NCBI GenBank assembly: GCA_016711285.1
Contig: JADJTG010000002.1
Coordinates: 682,001-746,000 of the forward strand
Direction of reading: 5' to 3'
DNA from: Sphingobacteriales bacterium
GTDB taxonomy: Bacteria; Bacteroidota; Bacteroidia; Chitinophagales; UBA2359
Length of the DNA: 64,000 bases
In this document: in pieces, positions 38,078 to 49,770 of the stretch
Layout: every line of letters starts with the position of its first letter
How positions within the stretch are numbered: position 1 is the stretch's first letter
Notes under the pieces: generated by a model
Database searches by the model: none
Seen by the model: only the letters and a program-made list of their open reading frames with translations
What the model was told of the DNA's origin: nothing
Position numbers and translations under genes: made by a program

Positions 38078-39115
38078 TTATAATCGTACATCTAATAAAT
38101 CGCGGATACCATTGCCCAAAAGATTAAAACCCAATACTGCCAGCATCAATAATATACCCGGAATCAGTGCCAAATACGCCTTGTCGGTGCCTATAAATTC
38201 GTAGTATTCGTGCAAAATGCTCCCCCACGAAGGCTGCGGCGGCTCTATACCGATGCCCAAAAAACTCAAACCCGCCTCCAGCACAATGGCGGCAGCGAAG
38301 TTGGCGGCAGCAATTACCGCCACCGGCGCAAAGGTATTCGGCAGCAAATGTCTGAACAAAATCCTGAAATGCGAATATCCCAAAGCGCGGGCGGCTTCGG
38401 CAAATTCTTTTTCGCGCAACGACAACAACTGCCCGCGCACCACACGCGCCACCTCCACCCACATCGCCAAACCCACTGCAATATAAATTTGCCAAAAACT
38501 GCGCCCTAATGCCATCAGCAACGCAAAAATCCACAGCAACAAAGGCATTGCCCAAAAAATATTAATGACCCATTGTACTGCCATATCCACCCACCCACGA
38601 AAATAACCCGCTATTGCTCCCAACACTACGCCTACCAACAACGACACCAACACCGCCGCCAAACCCACCGACAACGATACCCGCGCTCCCAAAACGAGCC
38701 TACTCAAATTATCGCGCCCGAATTTGTCTGTACCCAAATAAAAGGTGCGGCTTTCGGTGCCAATGCCCGCTTGCCATTGCAGCGTATCGGCTTTGCTTTT
38801 GTCGCGCTCCCACACCACGAGGCGGTCGCCCTGTCGTTCGTACTTGCCCAAAGGAATTTCGCGATACTGCGGCACTGCCCCACCCCAAAAAGTGCGCCAC
38901 GCCGAAGTCGGCGGCACACTGTCTAAAGGAATTTTGAGAAAATCGGCTCTGAACCCCGGAGCTTGTAATGCCAAAGAAAGCTGCTGACGGTTGGCTGCCG
39001 GCGAATTGTCGGGAATAATGCAATAAGCTCCTATTGCCAACAATACATTGAGCAGCACCAACACCAAGCCGATAGCGAAAGAATGACTTTTTTTTAAAAA
39101 TTTTAAATATCTCAA
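38078..39115 (-). CDS. ABC-type peptide/nickel transporter permease (DppC/OppC-like)
   Basis: A 345-residue inner-membrane permease. The N-terminal helix (IGLVLVLLNVLLAIGAYCII) precedes a periplasmic loop with GTDKFGRDNLSRLVLGARVSLSVG, the DppC/OppC signature. The EAA loop that contacts the ATPase is EFAEAARALGYSHFRILFRHLLPNTFAP, and the end is FLGIGIEPPQPSWGSIL ... FNLLGNGIRDLLDVRL. Partner genes (binding protein, second permease, ATPases) are absent here. The start is uncertain: the frame begins at a TTG (39115), while an ATG at 39129, just behind a -7 box, reads MRSLL and stops; one extra T near 39114-39116 would join them. A further homopolymer slip is possible. Confidence 0.9.
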   Translation of the reverse strand: MRYLKFLKKSHSFAIGLVLVLLNVLLAIGAYCIIPDNSPAANRQQLSLALQAPGFRADFLKIPLDSVPPTSAWRTFWGGAVPQYREIPLGKYERQGDRLVVWERDKSKADTLQWQAGIGTESRTFYLGTDKFGRDNLSRLVLGARVSLSVGLAAVLVSLLVGVVLGAIAGYFRGWVDMAVQWVINIFWAMPLLLWIFALLMALGRSFWQIYIAVGLAMWVEVARVVRGQLLSLREKEFAEAARALGYSHFRILFRHLLPNTFAPVAVIAAANFAAAIVLEAGLSFLGIGIEPPQPSWGSILHEYYEFIGTDKAYLALIPGILLMLAVLGFNLLGNGIRDLLDVRL

Positions 39116-39143
39116 AGCAGCGAGCGCATTTTTTTTGTATGTT

Positions 39144-39151
39144 CAAATATA
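39144..39151 (-). promoter_or_regulatory. Candidate -7 box of the permease gene
   Basis: Minus-strand TATATTTG matches TAnnTTTG, 15 bases upstream of the ATG at 39129. The rest of the gap to 39377 is AT-rich and shows no gene. Confidence 0.45.
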
Positions 39152-39377
39152 TTTCAAAAAAGTTGACTTTCCTGAAAGAGGCAGTTTGAATTTCTGATTT
39201 TTTAAATATAAAAATATTTTACTTTATTTTTATATCTGGTTTAAAATAGAATGATTTTCAGCGTTTTATAAAAAAATAGATAAAAAAATAAAATTTAATT
39301 GTAAAAATAGCAATCGTATGGGATAGCATAAAGAAAATCAGAACAGATAATTTATTGTCAAAAAAAAACATTTGTTT

Positions 39378-41688
39378 TTATTCCGAAGCATATAAAGCCA
39401 TTAAAACTTTTTCGGGTGTAATAGGGGCAGAGTAAGGAAAAATGCCACTTTTCGCCACTTTCGGATTAAATGCAAGCACCGCATTGCGAATGGCAAAATA
39501 TGCGCCGATGCCATACATCAACGGCGGTTCGCCTACCGCTTTTGATTTCAAAATCGCCAAATTATCGTTGTTGGTTTCTAAAAAACGAACTTCTAAATTT
39601 TTAGGAACAGAATAAATATCGGGAATTTTATAGGTAGATAAAGCATTTGACAATAATTTTCCCTGCTCATTATATACTATTTCTTCCATCGTCATCCAAC
39701 CGATACCTTGCACAATACCGCCTTCGCATTGCCCTATGTCCACCGGAATATTCATAGATACGCCGGCATCGTGTACCACACGCACGGCATCTATTTCGTA
39801 AGTGCCGCGTAAGCAATCTACAGTTACTTCGGTGAGAGCCGTTCCGTAAACGTGATAAGCAAAAGGGTGTCCTTTTTCTTTGCTTTTATCAAAATGAATA
39901 CGGGGCGTGGCATAATGCCCTTTGGCACTCAAATTACAACGGCGCATAAATGCCTGCTGTACCAACTGCCTCCAAGTGAGGTCGGTGGGAGAGTCATTGA
40001 TATATACTTTTTCCTCGCATACCGCCACTCGCGCCGTGTCGGGAGCTTGCAACAACTGGCGCACCACGCTGTGCAAAGTGTCATTGGGGTGGCGACAGGC
40101 ATCGAATACAGCTGTTCCGTTGAGGTCGGCGGTGGCTGATGCTGCCGAGGGCGAAGTATTGGCAACGCGCGTAGTGTTGGTACTTTCTAATTTGATAAAT
40201 TGCGGCGAAATACCCAAACTCCACGCCGCCGCCTGTATCATTTTGGAATTTACCCCTTGCCCCATTTCTACTGCGCCGGTGCTCACGCCCACTGTGCCAT
40301 CGCTGTAAATATGTATCAAAGCGCGAGCGTGGTTCATCATCGTATTCGTAAAAGAAATTCCAAAGCAAATAGGCATCAGCGAAAATCCTTTTTTCACAAA
40401 AAGATGAGCCGCATTAAAAGCCTCTGTATTTGCTTTTACTTGTGCTATATCCACTTGTTGCGCCAAGGTATCCCAACATTTTTTTGCTTCGCAATGCTCC
40501 ACCACCTGACCATACGAAAATTCCATACCCTCGTCCATTAAATTGCGGCGTTGGAGTTCAAAAACGGGAATCCCCATTTCTTGAGCCGCCTGATGCAGCG
40601 CACATTCTATTACATACATGCCTTGCGGACCACCGAAGCCACGAAAAGCAGTGTTGGGCGGCAGGTTGGTTTTGCAGGAGTGGGCGATAATATTTATGTG
40701 AGGAATGGCGTAGCTGTTGGTGGCATGAAAAAGCGTGCGTTCCAAAATGGCAGGCGAAAGGTCGGCGGCAGCACCGCCATTTTGGTAATAGGTAGCTTCA
40801 AAAGCCAAGATATTCAGGTTTTCGTCAAATCCGATGCAGTAGTCGCTGCTGTATGGGTTGCGTTTTCCGGTCATACGCATATCCTCCATGCGGTGCAAAA
40901 TGCACTTAGCGGGGCGTTTGAGCGTCCACGCTACCAATGCCGCCATAGCAGCCCAGGTGGAGGCTTGGTCTTCTTTGCCGCCAAAGCCGCCCCCAAACGG
41001 CTCACATCAATTTCCACTTGGTTCATTCCTACACCCAACACCCGCGCCACTGTGCGTTGTACGGCGGTAGGTCCTTGTGTAGATGAAAAAATTTTGACGC
41101 TGTTGTGTTCTGCCGGAAAAGCATAAGCCCCTTGAGTTTCTAAATACAGATGCTCCTGACCATTTACTTCGCAAGAGCCTTTAATGATATGCGCACAATG
41201 GGTAAATGCAGTAGCGGTATCGCCGAGTACGAACCGCCGCGAAGGTGACAATAATTTGCCCTGCGAAAACGCTTCGCGGGCGGTGGTGATGACGGGTAAG
41301 GCTTCGTATTCGATGACGATTTTGCTACGGGCAGCTTCAAAAGCATCTTCGTTTTCGGCGGCGACTATCAAAACCGGCTGCCCCCAAAAATGTACTTCAT
41401 CTTCTGCCAATAGCGGCTCGTCGGGGAAAATACCGCCGATTTGGTTTTCGCCTGTAATATCGCGGTACGAAAATATTTTTACGATGCCCTCCACCTGTTC
41501 GGCGGCGGCGTAGTCCAATTTTTTGATTTTGGCGTGTGCAATGGCGGCATCTATGATTTTTACCAATAAGGTTCCTTCGGCAAGCGGCAGGTCATCTACA
41601 TACAAAGATTTTCCGCTGACGTGGTGGCGTGCATCTGCATTGCCAAAATTTTGATGACCGAAACAGATAAAGGTGTGTGAGAACTCAT
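39378..41688 (-). pseudogene. xdhB: Xanthine dehydrogenase molybdopterin-binding (large) subunit, two frameshifts
   Basis: About 770 residues when repaired, the size of XdhB. Family motifs: VSGKSLYVDDLP at the start, the MoCo-binding GGGFGGKEDQ, TAFRGFGGPQGMYVIECALH, SAASATADLNGTAVFDAC, CEGGIVQGIGWM and AVGEPPLMYGIGAYFAI. It oxidises hypoxanthine/xanthine to urate using molybdopterin. In the raw sequence it is cut in two places. At 40990-40994 (five C) one base is missing; restoring it recreates LGGGFGGKEDQASTWAAM and joins the two halves. At 41649-41652 (four T) adding one base gives MSSHTPLSVSVIKNFGNADA from an ATG at 41688. The FAD/Fe-S subunit gene is not adjacent. Both slips being one base in homopolymers suggests sequencing error. 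Confidence 0.85.
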
Positions 41689-42061
41689 ACTCAATAAACC
41701 ATTGTGTATATTTGATGAAAGTATGAATTGTTAATAAAAATATCGTAAAAATAATTAAAATTCAGCAAAAGCATTAAAGTACCAAAGGGGATTTAGATTG
41801 TAAATATTCGATTTGGAATTTTTGTTGGTTTGGGTTCTCCAGGGATGTTTTTTTTTGTGTATCATTGAATGATAAAAACGACTTGTTGTTTTTCAAAGAT
41901 ACGATATTGTTGTCTAATTAGTTTTAAAAATATCTTTTGTATTTTTTGTTGTGGGTTTATTGCAATGATTCCTATTTTTTTGCTTTTTGGAACTTTTCAA
42001 ATCATTTTTTTATTGATATTTGAGTGTTCAGAAAAATATAAATCAAAAAACATATTTTAAT
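41689..42061. other. Divergent intergenic region, xdhB / lemA
   Basis: 373 AT-rich bases without a gene I can support. A minus-strand -7 box TATCTTTG lies at 41894-41901, 206 bases before the xdhB ATG, so a long leader would be needed if it serves that gene. A 63-residue cysteine- and phenylalanine-rich frame at 41869-42060 shows no coding character. There is no xdhA partner here. Confidence 0.5.
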
Positions 42062-42619
42062 ATGACCTCTTTAATTATTTTGGGTATTATTGTGCTGTTG
42101 GTATTGTGGGTTGTTGGTATGTACAACCGCTTGGTGCGCTTCCGCAATCAGGTGTCGGAATCGTGGAGTGGTATTGATGTACAGCTCAAACGCCGCTACG
42201 ACCTCATTCCCAATTTGGTGAATACCGTAAAAGGGTACGCCGCGCACGAAAGTGCCACTTTGGAGCGTGTGATACAAGCGCGTAATGCCGCCGCCTCGGT
42301 GCGCTCGGGCGACATCGCCGGAGCAGTAGCCGCCGAAAAACAACTTGGCGGTGCTTTGCGACAACTCTTCGCCATTGCCGAAAGCTACCCCGATTTGAAA
42401 GCCAACACCAGTTTTATCCAACTCCAAAATACTTTGGCTCAAACAGAAGACGAAATCTCTCGTTCCCGCCGCTACTACAACGCCGTAGTGCGCGACTACA
42501 ATACTTCCACCGAAACTTTCCCTTCTGTTTTCATCGCCAACGCTTTTGGCTTCAAAAAAGCCGAATACTTTGAAATAGAAGACCCCGCAGAACGTCAAAA
42601 CGTGCAAGTACAATTTTAA
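42062..42619 (+). CDS. LemA family protein
   Basis: A 185-residue LemA protein: one N-terminal membrane helix (LIILGIIVLLVLWVVGMY), then VSESWSGIDVQLKRRYDLIPNLVNTVKGYAAHE and FPSVFIANAFGFKKAEYFEIEDPAERQNVQVQF, both diagnostic. The remainder is a helical bundle facing the periplasm. Function in bacteria is undefined. The ATG at 42062 is the family start. The DUF2207 membrane gene follows 105 bases later, after a terminator-like hairpin; lemA and DUF2207 genes are paired in many genomes. Confidence 0.95.
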   Translation: MTSLIILGIIVLLVLWVVGMYNRLVRFRNQVSESWSGIDVQLKRRYDLIPNLVNTVKGYAAHESATLERVIQARNAAASVRSGDIAGAVAAEKQLGGALRQLFAIAESYPDLKANTSFIQLQNTLAQTEDEISRSRRYYNAVVRDYNTSTETFPSVFIANAFGFKKAEYFEIEDPAERQNVQVQF

Positions 42620-42639
42620 AAAATATAAAAATAAGTTCC

Positions 42640-42688
42640 AACAGCGTTGAATGTGTATTTTTTTAGCATTTAACGCTGTTCTTTTTTT
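42640..42688 (+). terminator. Attenuator/terminator between lemA and the DUF2207 gene
   Basis: Arms AACAGCGTTGAATG (42640-42653) and CATTTAACGCTGTT (42667-42680) pair with one G-T, followed by CTTTTTTTC. It may end the lemA transcript or set its ratio with the next gene. Confidence 0.75.
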
Positions 42689-42724
42689 CTCTTTCCTTCT
42701 TCTTTTTTTATATTCAAATTTCTC

Positions 42725-44446
42725 ATGAAATTCGCCCAACTGCTTTTTATATCACTCCTGACCGCGCTTTTTTGCATCAGCAACGATACTGCGTTGCACG
42801 CCGAAGCGTTTACTATTGATAATTTTGATGTCGTAATTCGTGTACACAAAGAGGCTTATTTTGAAGTGCAGGAAACCATTGACTTGACATTCAGCGAACA
42901 AAGGCGCGGTATTTTTCGCAATATTCCTTACGAATACAACCTCAACGGCGAGCGATACGACATTAGTATTGACAATATAGAAGTGGAAGGGCAAGATTTT
43001 AAAGTATCTCAACAAAACAGCAACTATGTTATCCGTATCGGCAATCCGAACCGCTATATCAACGGAGCGCAACGATATATTATCCGCTATCGGGTGCGGC
43101 ACGCCTTTATTTTTGCCGAAGCACACAGCGAATTTTATTGGAATTTGATTGGAGACGGCTGGGAAACTTATATCAAAAAAGCTTCTTTTTTAGTAGAATT
43201 ACCCGAAGCACTTACGCTGCAAGACAGCGACATCGGACTTTATACCGGCACTTATGGTGTGCGCGAACGAAACGCCACTTATGAGTTTGACGGCACTGCG
43301 CTGCGCGGTGCTACTACGCAGGCACTCGCCCCGCACGAAGCTCTCACGCTCGCCCTTCGCCTACCAACAACGTATATCAATCGTCCGAGCGAATTAGAGC
43401 TGCTATGGCGCAAATACGGATTCTTGGCATTGCCGCTATTGATAGTTGCGGGCTTTGGCGGTTTTGTATATCGCCTGTGGCAAAAACACGGCAAAGACGA
43501 ACCCATCATTCAAGCCGTTGAATTTTATCCGCCCGCCGAACTGCCGCCCGCCGAAGCCGGCGTACTCATTGACGATACCAACGACCACCGCGATTTAATT
43601 GCGCTCATTCCTTTTTGGGCAGCCAACGGATATATTAAAATGTACGAGGTAGGTAAAAGCAGTTTATTGTTCAATAGTCTGGATTATGAATTGGAAAAAA
43701 TAAAAGACCTACCCGCCTCTGTGCCGCGATACGAACAAATTATGTTCAACGGGTTATTCAGCCGGAGCAACAGAACATCTATCAATAGCTTAAAAAACAA
43801 TTTTTACACGACACTCAGCAGTGCGCAGAGCAATTTGATGGCGTATGTAAAATCACAAAAATATTATACACCCAAATCCAGCGAACTTTCCGAACTCATT
43901 CCTTTTATTGCTATGGCGATGATAGGAGCAGGTGCTTTGATTATCTTTTTCTTAGGCTCTGTAACGGGTGGAATAGCAGCTATACTCTGTGGTATTCTCA
44001 CTTTTTTTATAAAAAAACCGATGCTGCGCCGTTCCATGCATGGCAATACTTTGTATCAGCAGTTGTTTGGTTTCAGAATGTTTGTAAAAGCCGCCGAAAA
44101 AGACCGTTTAGAGCGTTTGCTCAAAGATGATCCCAATTATTTTGAAAAAACCCTTCCTTATGCTTTGGTATTTGGCTATGCAAAAGAATGGGGCAAAAAA
44201 TTTGACGGCTTGCTCTTGGAGCCGCCCACTTGGTATGTGGGTAATGCCTACGGACCGCGCTATTTCGGTCACGGCGGCGGCTTTTCTATGGGCGACTTTG
44301 CCGATAAATTTGAGGGTGGCGTGCGCAATATAGAAAACGCTTTTTCCAGCACACCGCCTTCTAAGGGTGGCGGCTCGTGGAGCGGCGGCAGTGGCGGTGG
44401 TTTTTCAGGTGGCGGCTTTGGCGGCGGCGGCGGCGGCTCGTGGTAG
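42725..44446 (+). CDS. DUF2207 (YciQ-like) membrane protein
   Basis: A 573-residue protein. Signal peptide MKFAQLLFISLLTALFC..., then the DUF2207 beta-rich extracytoplasmic domain with FDVVIRVHKEAYFEVQETIDLTF, RRGIFRNIPYEYN and the downstream YFGHGGGF-like block. Membrane helices occur near 225-245 (FLALPLLIVAGFGGFVYRLW) and two near 395-440. The C-terminus is an extreme glycine/serine tail (SKGGGSWSGGSGGGFSGGGF...GSW), common in this family. It likely works with the preceding LemA protein at the inner membrane. Confidence 0.93.
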   Translation: MKFAQLLFISLLTALFCISNDTALHAEAFTIDNFDVVIRVHKEAYFEVQETIDLTFSEQRRGIFRNIPYEYNLNGERYDISIDNIEVEGQDFKVSQQNSNYVIRIGNPNRYINGAQRYIIRYRVRHAFIFAEAHSEFYWNLIGDGWETYIKKASFLVELPEALTLQDSDIGLYTGTYGVRERNATYEFDGTALRGATTQALAPHEALTLALRLPTTYINRPSELELLWRKYGFLALPLLIVAGFGGFVYRLWQKHGKDEPIIQAVEFYPPAELPPAEAGVLIDDTNDHRDLIALIPFWAANGYIKMYEVGKSSLLFNSLDYELEKIKDLPASVPRYEQIMFNGLFSRSNRTSINSLKNNFYTTLSSAQSNLMAYVKSQKYYTPKSSELSELIPFIAMAMIGAGALIIFFLGSVTGGIAAILCGILTFFIKKPMLRRSMHGNTLYQQLFGFRMFVKAAEKDRLERLLKDDPNYFEKTLPYALVFGYAKEWGKKFDGLLLEPPTWYVGNAYGPRYFGHGGGFSMGDFADKFEGGVRNIENAFSSTPPSKGGGSWSGGSGGGFSGGGFGGGGGGSW

Positions 44447-44552
44447 GTATTTTTTTATATTTTTTTGTTTGAAAAGTTGATTTTCTTGTGTTTTCTTTGC
44501 AAAAAAAGAATTACTGAAAACAATGTAGTTTATTTACTTTTCAACCCCCTGA

Positions 44553-46214
<1,662 letters not shown>

Positions 46215-46340
46215 ATAAAAATAATTTTTTAAATGATTTTTTGTAAAAATTCATTTAAAAGTCTTAAATTCGCACTCAATTATTTGTTTTATCAAATAAT
46301 AAAAAGCATATATAGCTCACATCACATGCTTGTTATCACT

Positions 46341-46373
46341 ACGGCAGAACAAAGAAGTTCTGCCGTTTTTTTT
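46341..46373 (+). terminator. Terminator of pgi
   Basis: Arms ACGGCAGAAC (46341-46350) and GTTCTGCCGT (46357-46366) with a six-base loop, followed by eight T. It lies 127 bases after the pgi stop. Confidence 0.85.
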
Positions 46374-46457
46374 ACCCAAATTTAGTTCTTATATATACTT
46401 GAGTATTAAAATGTGTTAAATTTTTTAAATTAATGTTTAAACATTGAATTTTAGCTA

Positions 46458-46465
46458 TAGATTTG
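46458..46465 (+). promoter_or_regulatory. Candidate -7 box of the yceI gene
   Basis: TAGATTTG matches TAnnTTTG 27 bases before the ATG at 46492. It lies inside the 5' extension starting at TTG 46444, so that longer start is ruled out. Confidence 0.5.
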
Positions 46466-46491
46466 TACCTGAAAAAAATATCAAAAATTAT

Positions 46492-47079
46492 ATGAAATAC
46501 TTTCTTTTTATTTTAATGGTTTTGTGTCCTGCTGTAATAATAAATGCACAAACCACACAGTGGTCTTTGGATAAAAGCCATTCAAGTGTAAAATTTGCCG
46601 TATCACATTTGGTAATTTCTGAAACTGAGGGCAAATTTAAAGTATTCGACGGCACGCTGCAAAGTGCAGGTGACAACGATTTCAGTGATGCAAAAGTTGA
46701 TTTTACGGTAGAAGTAGGCAGCATTGATACTGATAATACCATGCGCGATGAGCATTTGAAAGGTGAAGATTTTTTTGATGCTGCAAAATACCCAACCATG
46801 TATTTTAAAAGCACCTCTTTCAAAAAAACGGGCAACAACCAATATGCTCTGAGCGGAGACCTGACGATTAAAGATGTCACCAAACCCGTAACTTTTGATG
46901 TACAATATGGCGGTACTGTTAAAGACCCTTGGGGCAATATCAAAGCTGGTTTTAAAGCAAGTGCCACTATTCGCCGTTTTGACTATAATTTGCGTTGGAA
47001 CAGCCTCACAGAAGCGGGCAGTATGGTGGTAGGTGACGAAGTACGCATCACTTTACCCATAGAATTTCAAAAAAAATAA
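46492..47079 (+). CDS. YceI-family periplasmic lipid-binding-like protein
   Basis: A 195-residue protein. Signal peptide MKYFLFILMVLCPAVIINAQ, then the YceI lipocalin-like barrel: QWSLDKSHSSVKFAVSHLVISETEGKF, FDAAKYPTMYFKSTSF, LSGDLTIKDVTKPVTFDV and GFKASATIRRFDYNLRWN. YceI proteins bind isoprenoid-like lipids in the periplasm. The ATG at 46492 gives the clean signal peptide. A MarR-family regulator follows in the same direction, separated by a terminator, and is a plausible regulator. Confidence 0.93.
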   Translation: MKYFLFILMVLCPAVIINAQTTQWSLDKSHSSVKFAVSHLVISETEGKFKVFDGTLQSAGDNDFSDAKVDFTVEVGSIDTDNTMRDEHLKGEDFFDAAKYPTMYFKSTSFKKTGNNQYALSGDLTIKDVTKPVTFDVQYGGTVKDPWGNIKAGFKASATIRRFDYNLRWNSLTEAGSMVVGDEVRITLPIEFQKK

Positions 47080-47141
47080 ATATTTGTCTAAAATATTACA
47101 ATACTAAAGCACCCAATCTCAAATTAATATATTTTCTTTAA

Positions 47142-47176
47142 GCCTTCGGAAGATAAAAACTTCCGGAGGCTTTTTT
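47142..47176 (+). terminator. Terminator after the yceI gene
   Basis: Arms GCCTTCGGAAG (47142-47152) and CTTCCGGAGGC (47160-47170) with one mismatched or G-U position, then six T. Confidence 0.85.
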
Positions 47177-47229
47177 GCTTATTAATTTGATACACATCAC
47201 TGTGTATAGTTGTAAAATAAATATGTATT

Positions 47230-47700
47230 ATGTCTATTGATCAAGATATTCAATCCAAGAGGATACGCAATGAATGGCAGCGCGTATTGGTAAATATTTT
47301 ATATACTTATCCCTGGCTGTTAGAAGGTATTCGTAATATTTTAAATGAATATGGTATTACCCCTCAACAATACAATGTATTACGCATTTTAAAAGGTAGT
47401 TATCCTGCTCCCATTTCTACTCAGGATATACGACAACGTATGCTCGACAAAATGTCGGACGTGTCGCGTATTGTGGATCGTTTGCTGGCAAAGGGGTGGC
47501 TCAATAAAACACCTAATACCACCGACCGCCGCTTTGTAGATGTGCTGCTCAACGAAAAAGGTTTGGCATTAATGGCATTATTGGAACATAAAAATAAGGA
47601 CTTGGATAACTTAGCGTCGGCACTTACTTTGGAAGAAGCCGCACAACTCAATATTTTATTGGACAAAATACGCACTTATAAAAAGCCCGAAAAAGCATAG
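47230..47700 (+). CDS. MarR-family transcriptional regulator
   Basis: A 156-residue winged-helix protein. The DNA-binding part is YGITPQQYNVLRILKGSYPAPISTQDIRQRMLDKMSDVSRIVDRLLAKGWLNKTPNTTDRRFVDVLLNEKG; the DxRxxxVxL wing (TTDRRFVDVLL) is typical of MarR. Such regulators are dimers released by small aromatic or oxidant ligands. The neighbouring yceI gene is the obvious candidate target; this is inference from position. Confidence 0.93.
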   Translation: MSIDQDIQSKRIRNEWQRVLVNILYTYPWLLEGIRNILNEYGITPQQYNVLRILKGSYPAPISTQDIRQRMLDKMSDVSRIVDRLLAKGWLNKTPNTTDRRFVDVLLNEKGLALMALLEHKNKDLDNLASALTLEEAAQLNILLDKIRTYKKPEKA

Positions 47701-47770
47701 ATGTTCATAAAAATAAAAATTTGCGACTATGTTTATCGTATTGGTTATAAATAATTGAATTTATATCGCT

Positions 47771-47778
47771 TATCTTTG
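47771..47778 (+). promoter_or_regulatory. Candidate -7 box of prfB
   Basis: TATCTTTG matches TAnnTTTG, 91 bases before the prfB ATG at 47869, giving a leader of roughly 80 bases. Confidence 0.45.
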
Positions 47779-47868
47779 CCCCCGACAGCAAGTGTCGCCT
47801 TTTTGTACAGGGCGGACTTTTTCATTTTATCACTTTAAACATAGAAAATAAAACCTGCATACAGGTCT

Positions 47869-48979
47869 ATGATAGCCGAGCAACTCCAACCGCTGCAAGA
47901 GCGACTCGATGCTTTACGGAGGTATCTTTGACGTAGAAAACCGCCGACACCGCCTCGAAGAACTCGAAGTTACTACCCAAGCCCCCAATTTTTGGGAACA
48001 AGCACAAGTAGCACAAAATACCCTAAAAACAATCAAATCACATCAGTACTGGCTGGCATTGTACCAAAATTTGCAACAGACTTTTGATGATTTGCAGGTG
48101 TTGTATGAATTTTATGAACAGGGCGAAGCCGATGAAGCGGAAGTGGAGGCTCAATATCAGCATACTTTGGCGATGTGCGAAGATGCCGAGTTTCGCTCTA
48201 CGCTCAATGCCGAAGAAGATGCTTTAGATGCCGAGCTTGAAATTAATGCCGGAGCCGGCGGCACTGAAGCCTGCGACTGGGTGGATATGCTGATGCGTAT
48301 GTACATTATGTGGGGCGAAAAAAATGGCTACAAAGTACGCACCGGCTGGACGGTGGCAGGTGACGTGGCGGGCTATAAATCGGTGAACCTAACCATTGAA
48401 GGTGCCTTTGCTTACGGCAATCTCAAAGGCGAAAACGGTGTGCATCGTTTGGTGCGTATTTCTCCCTTTAATGCACAGGGAAAACGGCAAACCTCTTTTG
48501 CTTCGGTATTTGTGCACCCTCTTGTTGACGATTCTATCCAGATAGATTTGAATATGGGCGATGTGCGCGTGGATACTTTCAGGGCGAGTGGCGCGGGCGG
48601 GCAGCACGTGAACCGTACCGAAAGTGCCGTGCGCTTTACGCATATTCCCACAGGTATTGTGGTAGAATGTCAGGAAGACCGCTCCCAAATACGCAACCGT
48701 GAAATTGCGCTCAAAGCCCTTAAATCGAGGTTGTATGAGTTAGAAATAAAAAAACGAAATGAAGAGAAAGCGAAATTGGAGAGTGGCAAGCGCAAAATAG
48801 AATGGGGTTCGCAGATACGCAGCTATGTGCTCGACGACCGCCGCGTGAAAGACCACCGCACCGGACACCAAACCGGCAATACCGATGCCGTACTCAACGG
48901 CGAACTCAACCCCTTCATAAAAGCCTACCTGATGAGCGATTTGAACACCGAAAATACTGATAACGGCGACGATGATTAA
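47869..48979 (+). CDS. prfB: Peptide chain release factor 2, with programmed +1 frameshift
   Basis: RF2 reads UGA and UAA stop codons and triggers peptide release. The ATG at 47869 starts MIAEQLQPLQERLDALRRYL and runs into TGA at 47929-47931. The site AGG-TAT-CTT-TGA-C (47920-47932) with AGGAGG-like bases just upstream is the known RF2 autoregulatory frameshift: slippage by one base gives GAC, then VENRRHRLEELE. The rest (47930-48979) supplies SPF (RISPFNAQGKRQTS) for stop-codon reading and GGQ (ASGAGGQHVNRTESAVR) for hydrolysis. Total about 369 residues. Low RF2 causes frameshifting and more RF2. Confidence 0.97.
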
Positions 48980-49026
48980 ATAAAAATCTATGAACCTCCT
49001 ACGTTTTTTGTTGTTATTAGCAAAAC

Positions 49027-49224
49027 ATGACGGCTTTGAAGCAGGGCATTGATTTTTATATCAACGAGCAGGGGCTTTTTGTGTTTACGGCACATTACCT
49101 TTTGCAGCGTGGCTATTGTTGTGGCAATGGCTGCAAGCATTGTCCTTATGGAAAAGAGGAACAAAAGCACCGCCAACTTTTAAAACAACAGAAGAAAAAT
49201 AATAAAAAAAATACCCACTTGTAA
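49027..49224 (+). CDS. Small DUF5522-like cysteine-cluster protein
   Basis: A 65-residue protein. DFYINEQGLFVFTAHYLLQRGYCCGNGCKHCPYG matches the small DUF5522 family, with four cysteines in CC-x3-C-x2-C that could bind a metal. The tail is a lysine/asparagine-rich basic stretch. It starts 47 bases after prfB, so it may be cotranscribed. Function unknown. Confidence 0.8.
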   Translation: MTALKQGIDFYINEQGLFVFTAHYLLQRGYCCGNGCKHCPYGKEEQKHRQLLKQQKKNNKKNTHL

Positions 49225-49280
49225 GCTCCTTTCAAACATATTTATATTTTTATACTATTTAACAAAAAAAATAAATCATT

Positions 49281-49748
49281 ATGCCTTTACAAATTGGACA
49301 AGCAGCTCCCGATTTTTCATTGTTTAATACAGACAAAAAAGAAGTAAAACTTTCTGATTTTCGCGGTAAAAATGTAGTGCTTTTGTTTTTTCCTTTGGCA
49401 TTTACGGGGGTATGCACTGCCGAGTTGTGCAGCCTACGCGACAGCATCGCCGACTACGAGCAACTGAGTGCCGTTATTTTGGCGGTTTCGGTAGATTCTC
49501 TTTTTACTTTGGATAAATTCAAAAAAGACCAGCACCTCAATTTTGATTTATTGTCGGATTTTAACAGAGAAGTATGCCAAGCCTACGGTGCATACTACGA
49601 AGATTTTGTGTTCAATATGAAAGGTGTTGCCCGCCGCTCCGCTTTTGTGATAGACAGCGAAGGTGTATTGCGCTATGCCGAAGTGCTGGAAAGTGCCGGC
49701 GACTTGCCCAATTTTGAAGCAGTAAAAAGCACTTTGAGTCAATTGTAA
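49281..49748 (+). CDS. Peroxiredoxin (AhpE/PrxQ-like)
   Basis: A 155-residue thiol peroxidase reducing peroxides in the cytoplasm. The peroxidatic cysteine is C45 in [14 protein letters not shown], with C50 five residues on as possible resolving cysteine, as in Prx[18 protein letters not shown] and [14 protein letters not shown] complete the thioredoxin fold. Downstream is a bidirectional terminator shared with the convergent MmcQ/YjbR gene. Confidence 0.95.
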   Translation: MPLQIGQAAPDFSLFNTDKKEVKLSDFRGKNVVLLFFPLAFTGVCTAELCSLRDSIADYEQLSAVILAVSVDSLFTLDKFKKDQHLNFDLLSDFNREVCQAYGAYYEDFVFNMKGVARRSAFVIDSEGVLRYAEVLESAGDLPNFEAVKSTLSQL

Positions 49749-49770
49749 AAAAGAAAGAGAAACAATACGA

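Noticed and set aside
41869..42060. 63-residue cysteine-rich frame upstream of lemA
   Set aside because: Low-complexity Phe/Ile/Cys composition from AT-rich DNA; overlaps the expected lemA promoter region.
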